This document shows positions 15,722-23,304 of a DNA stretch of 33,655 bases, one piece after another. The notes under the pieces are model-generated. The model was not told the origin of the DNA and searched no databases. It worked only from the letters and a program-made list of their open reading frames with translations. The stretch lies in contig JOHN01000076.1 in assembly GCA_000719695.1 (NCBI GenBank), positions 1 through 33,655 of the forward strand, read 5' to 3'. This DNA comes from Streptomyces sp. NRRL F-6131 (GTDB taxonomy: Bacteria; Actinomycetota; Actinomycetes; Streptomycetales; Streptomycetaceae). The position numbers and the translations under genes were made by a program. Each line of letters opens with the position of its first letter. Position 1 is the stretch's first letter.

Positions 15722-17266
15722 TCAGCCGTGGCGACCGCGGCGACGCGCGGCCAGCACGGCGAGACCGCCGAGCGCGAGCAGACCCGCACCGGCCAGGCCG
15801 AGGACCACCGGGGCGTTGCCCGCGCCGGTCGAGGGCAGCTGACCGCCCCCACCGCCGCCGGGCGCCGGGTGGTGACCGGTCGGACCGTGGCTGCTCGGGC
15901 CGTGGCTCGACGGGCCGTGACTGGTGGGCGCCGGACCGGACGAGCTGGGCGAGGTGGTCGGACCGGTGGGAACGGCGGAGCTGGTGGTCGGCGCCGGGGT
16001 GGTCGGGGTGGGCGAGGTCGGGGTGGGCGAGGTCGGGGACGCCGAGGTGGTGGTCGGCGTCGGCGTGGTCGGGGTGGGCGAGGTCGGCGCCGGGGAGGTG
16101 GTGGTCGGCGTCGGCGAGGGCGACGGGGAGGTGGGCGACGGGCTCGGGGTCACCTCGCAGTCGGGCAGGTCCCCGTCGAACGGGTAGCTGTGGATCTCGT
16201 ACCCGCCGGTGCCGTTCTGGAGCAGGTCGCCGGCCAGGTAGACCCGGCCGTTCATGCCCGGCATGGTGATGGTCGTGGTGCCGGCCGGGTTGCCCGCCAT
16301 CACCGAGCCCTGGAACTGCGCGCTGCCGAGGATCTGCGCGCCGGTCGACGTGGGGAAGTTCCACATCAGCCTGGAGCGCATCTCGGTGGTCTGGTCCCCC
16401 GGGAGGCCGGTGCCGGTGTACGTGTTGATGACCGGGGCGTCCGACAGCATGTTGACCACGACGGTGGCACCCGCCGGGATATTGTCGAACACCAGGCCGA
16501 TCTGCCCGCCGGACGGTGAGGCGAGGTTCCCGGTGACGTTGAAGACCTGCTTCATGCCCGTCCCGTCACCGCGGAAGGTCGCCTCGCTGCTGGTGACGGT
16601 GACCGTACCGGTGGCGGTGGCCCGCCCGACACAGGCCGAGACCTCCTCGATCTGGCTGAGCACCGACTGGTACGGCGCGGCGGCGTCGGGATCCTTGATC
16701 GCCTGGCCGGTCGGGTCGATCGAGACAGTACCGGTGAGGGTGCCCGCGTACCGCAGATTGCCGAAGGCCTGGACCCTGGAGTCACTGCCGCCGATCAGCA
16801 GGCTGTTGCCGGCCCGCACATCGACGTTTCCGCCGACGGTGATGAAGTCGCTGCCGTTCGGCGGGACGACCCGCGAACCGACACCGACCACGCCCACGTT
16901 GAAGGCGCCGCCACCCTGCTTGTCGACCGTGAAGTTCCCGAGGGTGACGACCTTGCCCTCGGCCTCGGCCGCCCGGCCGTTCACGGTGTAGTCGCCACCG
17001 GTGAAGACCGTGATGCTGGCGTCCTGCCCGTTGAAGTCACCGTTGTTCGGCGGCGCCCAGGACGCGGGGCAGTTCGGTCCGCTGCACGGACCCAGCGGCG
17101 GGGTCAGCGGCGCGGCCGCACCGACCGTCAGCACCGCCGCCAGCGGCAGCACCGCGACGGCGGTCGCCACCGCGACCCGGACGGTCGTCCGCCCGCGCGG
17201 GGCCGGCGGACGCTCCACGGCGGTTCTCGTGTGGCCCGGCGCACCGGTTCCCTGACCCTGACCCAT
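15722..17266 (-). CDS. LPXTG-anchored choice-of-anchor A family surface protein
   Basis: This is a 514-residue cell-wall protein. It has an N-terminal signal anchor (about 29-51) after a basic region, then about 300 residues of beta-rich repeats of the choice-of-anchor A type (NGDFNGQDASITVFTGGDYTV, GRVYLAGDLLQNG). A Pro/Ser/Thr-rich stalk with PTSPTPTT units follows, then an SSHGP repeat and a C-terminal sorting signal LPSTG (477-481), hydrophobic helix and RRRGR tail. Sortase cleaves between T and G and links the protein to peptidoglycan. The adhesive or ice-binding-like role is unknown. ATG 17266 has GGAGGA 8 nt upstream. No sortase gene is in the window. Confidence 0.9.
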   Translation of the reverse strand: MGQGQGTGAPGHTRTAVERPPAPRGRTTVRVAVATAVAVLPLAAVLTVGAAAPLTPPLGPCSGPNCPASWAPPNNGDFNGQDASITVFTGGDYTVNGRAAEAEGKVVTLGNFTVDKQGGGAFNVGVVGVGSRVVPPNGSDFITVGGNVDVRAGNSLLIGGSDSRVQAFGNLRYAGTLTGTVSIDPTGQAIKDPDAAAPYQSVLSQIEEVSACVGRATATGTVTVTSSEATFRGDGTGMKQVFNVTGNLASPSGGQIGLVFDNIPAGATVVVNMLSDAPVINTYTGTGLPGDQTTEMRSRLMWNFPTSTGAQILGSAQFQGSVMAGNPAGTTTITMPGMNGRVYLAGDLLQNGTGGYEIHSYPFDGDLPDCEVTPSPSPTSPSPSPTPTTTSPAPTSPTPTTPTPTTTSASPTSPTPTSPTPTTPAPTTSSAVPTGPTTSPSSSGPAPTSHGPSSHGPSSHGPTGHHPAPGGGGGGQLPSTGAGNAPVVLGLAGAGLLALGGLAVLAARRRGRHG

Positions 17267-17293
17267 CGGCACATTCCTCCGCACAGCGCGCAA

Positions 17294-17338
17294 GGCAGGT
17301 GGAGCACCACCTGCCGGGTTCCAGTTGATCCTGGATCA
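17294..17338 (-). other. 5' leader hairpin and palindrome of the surface-protein gene
   Basis: A hairpin with 9-bp perfect arms (GGCAGGTGG 17294-17302, CCACCTGCC 17307-17315) lies 14 nt upstream of the ribosome site. Next to it is the perfect dyad TGATCC-T-GGATCA (17326-17338). The rest of the 231-bp divergent gap to the PPTase is unusually AT-rich for this window and holds a further GGATATCC. These look like an mRNA element and an operator, respectively, with no known binder. Confidence 0.5.
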
Positions 17339-17497
17339 TCTCGGGAGATTTCCCAAGAATCCAGAGATTCGGGATATCCACTATCAAATCGGACGATCCA
17401 TACCCTACAGACCATCAGCATCGAGCCGAAAATCCTCCGACCGGGCGAGCCGAACCGTGTCCTCCCGGGCCGCGCGCGGGCGGGCTAGGTTGGGGGC

Positions 17498-18199
17498 ATG
17501 ACTTCCGCGGGCATGACTTCCGACGCGATCGCCACCGTCGCCACGAGCGCCGACGTGCTGCGCCACCCCGAGGCCGGCGAGCACCTGCTCACCGCCGTGG
17601 AGAAGGAGCGCGCCGCCCGCTTCCGGCACGAGTCGGGGCGGGTCGACTTCGTCGCCGCGCACGTCCTGGTCCGGCTCTGCGCCGCCCGGCTGCTCGATGT
17701 CCCGGCCGCCTCGCTGACCCTCGAGCAGCAGTGCCCCGACTGCGGCAAGGGCGACCACGGCAAGCCGCAGCTGGCCGACCGCCCCGGGATCTCGGTCAGC
17801 CTCTCGCACACCAAGGGCGTGGTGGCCGCCGCCGCCGCGCACCGGCCGATCGGGGTCGACGTCGAACGGACCGACCGCGGCGGCACCCTGCTGGACGTCG
17901 CCCCCCGGGTGCTCAGCGCGGAGGAGCTGCGGCAGGTCCGGGCGCACGGCGACCCGGCGCGCGCCTTCCTGCGGCTCTGGGTCCGCAAGGAGGCACTGAT
18001 CAAGATCGGCCGGACCACCCTGGACGGCCTCGCCGCCGTCGACCTCTCCGGGCTCCCGCTCGACCTGCCCGGCGACCGACCGCTGCTCGGCCGCTTCGAG
18101 GGACTGCACCTGCTCGACTGGGTGGACGAGCCGCACGGCGCGGCCGTCGCGGCGGTCTGCGACCTGCCGCCGCGGGTGGTGGAGCTCGCCGCGCTCTGA
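17498..18199 (+). CDS. Sfp-type 4'-phosphopantetheinyl transferase
   Basis: This is a 233-residue PPTase that moves phosphopantetheine from CoA to a serine of acyl- or peptidyl-carrier proteins. It has the metal-binding GVDVE (D121, E123), WVRKEALIKIG (W161, K164, E165), SLSHTKG (101-107) and the CPDCGKGDHGKP segment. The length and single-chain duplicated fold match the Sfp group. A -10-like TAGGTT sits six bases before the first ATG, suggesting a leaderless message. A second in-frame ATG five codons later is possible. No PKS or NRPS gene is adjacent, so it probably serves carrier proteins encoded elsewhere. Confidence 0.92.
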   Translation: MTSAGMTSDAIATVATSADVLRHPEAGEHLLTAVEKERAARFRHESGRVDFVAAHVLVRLCAARLLDVPAASLTLEQQCPDCGKGDHGKPQLADRPGISVSLSHTKGVVAAAAAHRPIGVDVERTDRGGTLLDVAPRVLSAEELRQVRAHGDPARAFLRLWVRKEALIKIGRTTLDGLAAVDLSGLPLDLPGDRPLLGRFEGLHLLDWVDEPHGAAVAAVCDLPPRVVELAAL

Positions 18200-18216
18200 C
18201 CCGGGCCGACGCGACT

Positions 18217-18312
18217 GGCGCTGCTCCGAGCGGGCTGCGCCGACCGGGGCCGCTCCGGCCGCGGCTGCTCCGACCTGGACTGCTCCGGCCGCGGCCGCTC
18301 CGACCTGGGTGG
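18217..18312 (+). repeat. 15-bp GC-rich minisatellite
   Basis: Six imperfect copies are aligned on the core CTCCG, with consensus GGCYGCTCCGRCCKS. The first step is 14 nt and the others exactly 15. It alternates two variants, one ending CCGC and one ending CCTG, which suggests that a 30-bp unit has been duplicated. It lies between the PPTase stop and the promoter of the next gene, and no ribosome site or start precedes it. Confidence 0.75.
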
Positions 18313-18431
18313 AGGCCGGTCGGATAAGCGGTGTTAGCGTCCTGGACGGGGCGAGGAGAACCGTCCGCCCCGGCTGCCCGCGCCGCGACCGCCGACGGGC
18401 CGCCCCCGTTGAGTCACAAGGGTGCCCCGCC

Positions 18432-18914
18432 ATGGCCAAGTTCCTGCTGAGCCTGCACGTCCTCGCCTCGGTGCTGTTCATCGGCCCGGTGGCCGTGGCC
18501 GTCAGCATGTTCCCGCGCCGGGCGCGGGCCGCGCTGGCCGGCGGGCCCGAGCAGGCGGCGGACGCCGGCGTGCTGCGGCTGCTGCACCGGATCACCCAGG
18601 TCTACGCGCTGCTCGGGATCGCCGTGCCGGTGCTCGGCATCGGGCTGGCACAGGTGATGGACGTGCTCGGGCAGTCCTGGCTGATCGTCTCGATGGTGCT
18701 GACCGCCCTCGCGGCCCTGGCGCTGCTGCTCTTCGTCCTGCCCGCCCAGCAGGCCGCGGTGGACGCCCTCGCCCCGGACACCGCCCCGGAGGACCACGGC
18801 AAGGCGGTCCGCGGGCTGAAGCCGCTGCCGATGACGGCCGGTGTGTTCAACCTGCTCTGGGCGGTCGTCGTGGTGCTGATGATCATCCGGCCGGGATCGA
18901 CCACCGGCGCCTGA
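18432..18914 (+). CDS. Predicted integral membrane protein (DUF2269-like)
   Basis: This is a 160-residue protein with four hydrophobic segments (about 3-25, 55-80, 85-110, 135-155). The opening AKFLLSLHVLASVLFIGPVAVAVSMFPR resembles DUF2269/integral membrane proteins common in Streptomyces. No catalytic residues are visible. ATG 18432 is preceded by AAGGGTG. The longer frame to about 18309 runs into non-coding repeats. A weak -10 TAGCGT (18335-18340) would give a leader of about 85 nt. Its function is unknown. Confidence 0.75.
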   Translation: MAKFLLSLHVLASVLFIGPVAVAVSMFPRRARAALAGGPEQAADAGVLRLLHRITQVYALLGIAVPVLGIGLAQVMDVLGQSWLIVSMVLTALAALALLLFVLPAQQAAVDALAPDTAPEDHGKAVRGLKPLPMTAGVFNLLWAVVVVLMIIRPGSTTGA

Positions 18915-18939
18915 CGCCCGCGGGGCGCAGTAGTACTGT
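18911..18939 (+). promoter_or_regulatory. Leaderless promoter of the XRE gene
   Basis: A -35 CTGACG (18911-18916), a 17-nt spacer and a -10 TACTGT (18934-18939) precede the ATG at 18946 by exactly six bases, so transcription should start at the A of the start codon. The -35 overlaps the TGA of the upstream gene. Confidence 0.75.
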
Positions 18940-18945
18940 CCGGCC

Positions 18946-19776
18946 ATGACGATCGTGGTGGGGATGGGGCCGGAGGTCGGGACGGGTGTCGGCACGCTGC
19001 TGCGCGCCTGGCGGGAGCGGCGACGGCTCAGCCAACTGCAGCTCGCCCTGCTCGCCGACTCCTCGGCCCGGCACATCAGCTTCGTCGAGAACGGCCGCTC
19101 CCGGCCCAGTCAGGACATGGTGCTCCGGCTCGCCGAGCACCTCGACGTCCCGGTGCGGGAGCGCAACGCGCTGCTGCTGGCCGCCGGCTACGCGCCGCGC
19201 TACCCGGAGAAGCGGCTGGACGACCCCTCGATGGCGGCCCTGCGCTCCGGCATGGAGCGGCTGCTCGCCTCCCACGACCCGTACCCGGCACTGGTCGTCG
19301 ACGGGACCTTCCAGGTGCTGGCCGCCAACCGCGCGCTCGGGATGCTGCTCACCGGCGTCGCCCCGCACCTGCTGGAGCCGCCGCTCAACGCGATGCGGAT
19401 CACCCTGCACCCGGACGGGGTCGCGCCGCGGATCGTGAACCTGAGGCAGTGGCGGCGGCACCTGCTGGAGCGGATGGAGCGACAGCTCGGGGTGGTCCGC
19501 TCGGAGCCGCTGCGGGCACTGCTGGAGGAGGTGCGGGCCTACCCGGAGCCGCCGGGCACGGCGGAGGAGGTCGAGGAGGACCTCACCGAGCTGTTCCCGT
19601 TCGCCCTCCCGCTGCGGATCGCGTTCGAGGGGCGGGTGCTGTCCTTCCTGTCGACGATCGCGACCTTCAACACGCCGATGGACGTGACCGTCTCCGAACT
19701 CGCCCTGGAGGCCTTCCTCCCGGCCGACGCGGAGACGGTCGCGTTCCTCCAGGCCGCCGTGGGACCGGAGCGGTAG
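18946..19776 (+). CDS. XRE family regulator with MmyB-like sensor domain
   Basis: This is a 276-residue regulator. An N-terminal Cro/C1 HTH (about 15-70, RRLSQLQLALLADSSARHISFVENG in part) is followed by a C-terminal PAS-like MmyB ligand domain (DPYPALVVDGTFQVLAANRA, about 110-130) extending to the end. Such proteins repress or activate adjacent oxidoreductase genes in response to small ligands. No such target gene is next to it here, since both neighbours are membrane proteins. The start codon is defined by the leaderless promoter. Confidence 0.88.
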   Translation: MTIVVGMGPEVGTGVGTLLRAWRERRRLSQLQLALLADSSARHISFVENGRSRPSQDMVLRLAEHLDVPVRERNALLLAAGYAPRYPEKRLDDPSMAALRSGMERLLASHDPYPALVVDGTFQVLAANRALGMLLTGVAPHLLEPPLNAMRITLHPDGVAPRIVNLRQWRRHLLERMERQLGVVRSEPLRALLEEVRAYPEPPGTAEEVEEDLTELFPFALPLRIAFEGRVLSFLSTIATFNTPMDVTVSELALEAFLPADAETVAFLQAAVGPER

Positions 19777-19821
19777 CGGGCCGCTCCGGCGAAGGCGCGT
19801 CCCGGCGGCACCTCTCGGCGG

Positions 19822-19859
19822 TCAGGCGGGCAGGCGGCGGTCAGGCGGGGAGGCGGCGC
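19822..19859. repeat. 19-bp tandem duplication across a stop codon
   Basis: Two head-to-tail copies of TCAGGCGGGSAGGCGGCGS (19822-19840 and 19841-19859, two mismatches) span the stop codon and last codons of the following minus-strand gene. The second, external copy would re-create the same C-terminal codons and stop. Confidence 0.7.
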
Positions 19860-20260
19860 AGGGTGGTGAACTGGAGCACGGCGAAGCCCGCCACGGTGGC
19901 GGCCTGCACCGGGATCCAGACGAAACCGGCGGTGGTCGGCTCGAACCACAGCTCCACCGCCACCACGCTCAGCACCGTCCAGGCCAGGTTGATGTCGATC
20001 ACCGCCCGCACCGCGAGCCGCGGCGGCCGCGGCCGGGCGGCCAGCAGTCCGACGGCCAGGCCGAACACCGCCAGCACCGCGCCGAGTTCCAGCAGGGTCG
20101 AGCGGCCCACGCCCAGCAGCTCGCCGAGCGGACCGGAAAACGCCAGGTAGGCGAGGCCGTTGCCGCCGCTGACCACGGCGTCGAGGGCGAGGAAGCGGCG
20201 CAGGGACCGCCAGGAGGCGGGGGCGGTCGGGCGGGCGGTGGCGACGATGTGGGCGGACAT
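19841..20260 (-). CDS. Small integral membrane protein
   Basis: This is a 139-residue protein with four predicted membrane helices and a C-terminal basic LRRLPA. The first helix region reads RRFLALDAVVSGGNGLAYLAFSG. ATG 20260 has GGAGGT 9 nt upstream. It resembles unnamed actinobacterial integral membrane proteins of similar length; no function is assigned. The palindrome at 20352-20368 lies 92 nt upstream and may control it. Confidence 0.75.
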   Translation of the reverse strand: MSAHIVATARPTAPASWRSLRRFLALDAVVSGGNGLAYLAFSGPLGELLGVGRSTLLELGAVLAVFGLAVGLLAARPRPPRLAVRAVIDINLAWTVLSVVAVELWFEPTTAGFVWIPVQAATVAGFAVLQFTTLRRLPA

Positions 20261-20351
20261 GACGGATCGACCTCCGGACGTGGGGTGGGATCCCGGTCGG
20301 CGGTCCGCCGCCGGGTGAACACCACTGTGCCGGGCGGCCGGAGAGCCGTCG

Positions 20352-20400
20352 ATGACCTCCGAGGTCATGCCCCGGGAGCGACCCGGGTCAGGCCCGGGGC
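20352..20400. promoter_or_regulatory. Operator-like palindrome and hairpin at the end of the Lrp gene
   Basis: The perfect dyad ATGACCT-CCG-AGGTCAT (20352-20368) is followed at once by a hairpin with arms GCCCCGGG (20369-20376) and CCCGGGGC (20393-20400). The hairpin spans the stop codon of the Lrp/AsnC gene and may be its terminator. The 17-bp dyad has the size of a dimer operator. Confidence 0.5.
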
Positions 20401-21431
20401 GACCGCGCCCGCGCCCGGGCCGTCGCCGCGCCCACACCCGCGCCCGCGCCCGTCCGCCGGAGCGGGACCCCCGCGCGCTTGACCGCCCGCGCGACGATCG
20501 CGGTCTCGGCGCGCCCGACGCCCAGCGGGCCGAGGGTGTCCGTGACGAAGCGGTAGAGCCCGCCGTGGTCCGGGCAGAACACGGCGGCCATCAGATTGGC
20601 CGGCCCGCTGGTCGCGAAGACCCCGTGCACCTGCGGGTGCCGCCCCAGCGCCGCACCGACCGCGGCGAGCCGGCCCGGTGGCACGTCCAGCCAGAGATTG
20701 GCGTCCACGGCGAGCCCCAACAGCCTTGGATCGACGGTGACATGGGTGCGCAGCAGGCCGGCCCCGTCCAGCCGGTGCAGCCGGCGCCGGACGGTGGACT
20801 CGGGGGTGCCGACCGCCGACGCGAGCATCGCGTGGGACTGCCGGGCGTCCTCGCCGAGCCGGGCCAGCAGCACGCGGTCCAGCGCGTCCAGCGGCACGCT
20901 TCCCGGGGCGGGCCGGGCGAGCGGGGGTTCGGCGAGCGCGGCCGCCTCCGTCTCGTCGAGGTGGCCGGACCGCCACTGGCCGGCGTCCGCGAAGGCGTGC
21001 AGCACGGCGTGGACGGTGGTCTCGGTGACCGCGGCGGTGGCGGGCAGCTGCCCGTACAGCAGGCGGTCGCGGGCCCCGGCGTCGCTGAGCATCACCGCGC
21101 CGACCTCCTGGCCGCCGAGCATGACGTCGACGAAGGGCACGTCCGGCCGGTCGGCCAGGGCCAGCGCGACGGTGTCGGTGGTGCCGCGCAGGACCCGGAT
21201 CCGCAGCAGCAGCGCGCCGATCGCGGCGTCCTCGACATCGGGCATCCGGACCACCCGGACCAGGCCGGCCCGGTGGAGCCTGGTCAGCCGACGGGTCACC
21301 GTGCGCGGGGAGACGCCGAGCACCTCGGCGATCCGCCCGGCCCCGGCCCGGCCGCTCACCTGGAGCGCGCAGACCAGCCGGCGGTCCAGGGTGTCCAGCA
21401 CGGCGTCCGGATCAGCAGCTGTGACGTCCAT
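20388..21431 (-). CDS. Two-module Lrp/AsnC regulator
   Basis: This is a 347-residue protein built from two Lrp/AsnC units. The first HTH is at about residues 14-60 (GRIAEVLGVSPRTVTRRLTRL) and its RAM-like part follows. The second HTH is at about 180-230 (LASAVGTPESTVRRRLHRLDGAGL), followed by a second RAM-like domain (NLMAAVFCPDHGGLYRFV). The C terminus is a low-complexity Ala/Arg/Gly tail. Double-length Lrp proteins are common in streptomycetes, and no target is known. It is divergent from the inositol-monophosphatase-like gene across 98 bp containing repeated GTCCG motifs. Confidence 0.87.
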   Translation of the reverse strand: MDVTAADPDAVLDTLDRRLVCALQVSGRAGAGRIAEVLGVSPRTVTRRLTRLHRAGLVRVVRMPDVEDAAIGALLLRIRVLRGTTDTVALALADRPDVPFVDVMLGGQEVGAVMLSDAGARDRLLYGQLPATAAVTETTVHAVLHAFADAGQWRSGHLDETEAAALAEPPLARPAPGSVPLDALDRVLLARLGEDARQSHAMLASAVGTPESTVRRRLHRLDGAGLLRTHVTVDPRLLGLAVDANLWLDVPPGRLAAVGAALGRHPQVHGVFATSGPANLMAAVFCPDHGGLYRFVTDTLGPLGVGRAETAIVARAVKRAGVPLRRTGAGAGVGAATARARARSPRA

Positions 21432-21529
21432 GGTGTCCGATCTCCGTCGCCGGTCCGCACCGGACGTCCTGTCCGGGCGCTCCGACGGTACTCCTTGACC
21501 ACACGAACACGAGGAACGGGAGAGGGCCG

Positions 21530-22345
21530 ATGAGCGACGACGAGGTGCGGGAACTGCGTGCGCTGCTGCCGGGCGTGGAGGCGGCGGTCCGGGAGGTCGG
21601 CGCCCGGCTGGCCGAGCGGCGACCGGCCGAGCCCTGCCCCGCCTTCACCCTGCCGGAGGCGCGGGCGCGGTTCGCCGAGCTGGACGGCCCGGCGGCCGCC
21701 GAACTCCGGGAGCGACTGGGCGCGTTGCTCCCGCGGGCCGGCTGGGTGGACGACGAGCTGCACGGGGCGGTGCCGGCCGAGGGCGAGTGGTGGCTCTGCG
21801 ACGCCACCGACGGGGCGGTGCAGTTCCTGCTCGGGCTGCCGCAGTGGGCGGTGACCGCGACGCTGGTGCGCGACGGAACGGCGGTGCTGGCCGTGGTGCA
21901 CGCGCCGCAGCTCGGTGCCCGCACCTACCGGGCGGTGCGCGGCGGCGGGGCGGAGCTGGACGGTCGGCGGATCGCCGTCGTGGAAAGGGAGTTGGCGGTG
22001 ACGGTGGCCGGGACCAGCCAGCCGCCGACGGTCGCCGCGGACCCGGTGGCGCTGCGCCGGGCGGGCGCCTCGCTGTCAGCGGTGGCGGGCGCGGTACTGG
22101 CCGTCCGCAACCTGGGGCCGACCTCGCTCCAGGTGGCCCAGGTCGGCTCCGGACACCTGGGCCTGTTCTGGGAGTTCGGGCCGGACCCGGCCAATCTGCT
22201 GCCCGGCGCGCTGGTCGCGGCGGAGGCGGGCGCGACGGTCACGGACGCCGCCGGGGCCGCCTGGACGCCCGGCGCGGACGGCTTCCTGGCCGCCGCGCCG
22301 GGCCTCCACCGGGACGTACTGCCCCTGCTGCTCGCCATTGACTGA
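21530..22345 (+). CDS. Inositol monophosphatase family protein
   Basis: This is a 271-residue protein of the IMPase/FBPase-like metal-dependent phosphatase superfamily. The core motif reads LCDATDGAVQF (D91, D94, G95) instead of the usual D-P-I/L-D-G-T/S, and E76 lies in WVDDEL. The C-terminal Asp of the WDxAA motif probably corresponds to PDPANLLPG. The altered second and third motif residues leave substrate and activity open. The ribosome site is GGGAGAGG. Only three bases separate its stop from the convergent amidohydrolase stop. The divergent Lrp gene is the obvious candidate regulator. Confidence 0.78.
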   Translation: MSDDEVRELRALLPGVEAAVREVGARLAERRPAEPCPAFTLPEARARFAELDGPAAAELRERLGALLPRAGWVDDELHGAVPAEGEWWLCDATDGAVQFLLGLPQWAVTATLVRDGTAVLAVVHAPQLGARTYRAVRGGGAELDGRRIAVVERELAVTVAGTSQPPTVAADPVALRRAGASLSAVAGAVLAVRNLGPTSLQVAQVGSGHLGLFWEFGPDPANLLPGALVAAEAGATVTDAAGAAWTPGADGFLAAAPGLHRDVLPLLLAID

Positions 22346-22348
22346 CCG

Positions 22349-23304
22349 TCAGATCCTGAAGAGCGAGGCCGCGTTGTCGTGACAGACGGCGCGCAGCCAG
22401 TCCTCCCCCAGTCCGAGGCGCTCCAGCGCGTCCAGCTGGTGCCGGTAGCGGTAGGGGATGTCGGGGAAGTCGCTGCCGAGCAGCACCCGGTCGCCGAGGG
22501 CGCGCAGCCGGGGCAGTTCGGCGGGCGGGAAGGGCGTCTCCCGTTCGGAGAAGTCGGTGAACGCCATGGTGGTGTCCAGCCGGACGCCCGGGTGACGCTT
22601 GGCGAGGTCGAGGAAGTCGCCGTACTCGGGCAGACCGAGGTGGGCGACGACCAGGACCAGTCGGGGGTGCCGGGCCAGCACCGCGCCGATCGGGCCGGGT
22701 CCGGTGTGCTTGCCGGGGACGGGTCCGGAGCCGCAGTGGGTGACCACCGGGGTGCCGGTCGCGGCCAGCAGGCCCCAGACCTCGTCGAGCAGCGCGTCCG
22801 TCGGGTCGTAACCGCCCACCTGGAGGTGGGCCTTGAACACCCGGGCGCCGTCGGCCAGCGCGCGGGCCACGTAGTCCGGCGCGCCCGGCTCGGGGTGGAA
22901 GGTCGCGGTGTGCAGGCAGTCGGGGGTGCGGGCGGCGAAGTCCGCCGCCCAGGCGTTCAGCCACTCGGCCATCCCGGGCTTGTGCGGGTAGAGCATCGCG
23001 GTGAACGCGCGCACGCCGAACTCCCGCAGCCGGCCGATCCGCTGCTCCTCGGCCTCGCGGTAGGTGATCGGCCAGGGGCGGCCGGTCAGCGGGCCGGCCG
23101 CGTCGAAGTAGGCCCACACCTTGTCGAGCACCCTCTTCGGCATGGTGGGCCCCTCCTGCCCGATGGCGGGCAAGGAGGGAGGGTGTGCACGTCCACCAGG
23201 CCAGGCAGGCCGAGGTGCTGCCAGAAGGCGCGCACCTCCGCCGCCTCGGCCGAGTCCGCCGCCGCTTCGCCGTCGGGGCGGCTGCTGCCGTCGGGTGTCG
23301 TCAT
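22349..23304 (-). pseudogene. Amidohydrolase family 2 gene interrupted after VDVHT
   Basis: The intact family product would run from ATG 23304 (MTTPDGSSRPD...FWQHLGLPGLVDVHT) into MPKRVLDKVWAYFD and on to the stop at 22349. Here 38 nt (23144-23181) stand where about six (encoding His-Phe or similar) are expected, so the second His of the metal-binding HxH is lost and the frame shifts. The upstream frame then ends at 23086 (72 residues). The downstream part can start at ATG 23143, with AGGAGGGG 7-8 nt ahead, giving 264 residues. That part retains VVTHCGSG, VVAHLGLPEY and GSDFP metal or catalytic residues. ATG 23304 overlaps the aidB stop (ATGA), so the gene ends the operon tetR-aidB-amidohydrolase. 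It is probably inactive as a standard amidohydrolase, or else has become two cistrons. Confidence 0.75.
23144..23181 (-). other. Hairpin-bearing insertion inside the amidohydrolase gene
   Basis: The extra segment folds into a 12-bp stem (CCCTCCTGCCCG 23151-23162 with 23167-23179, one bulged base, 4-nt loop). Its distal arm, read on the minus strand, provides the ribosome site for ATG 23143. I see no second copy in the window and no clear target-site duplication. Confidence 0.65.

Noticed and set aside
17498..18199. PPTase plus kyn genes as part of a non-ribosomal peptide cluster
   Set aside because: No PKS, NRPS, thioesterase or carrier-protein gene occurs in the window, and the genes lie in separate transcription units.
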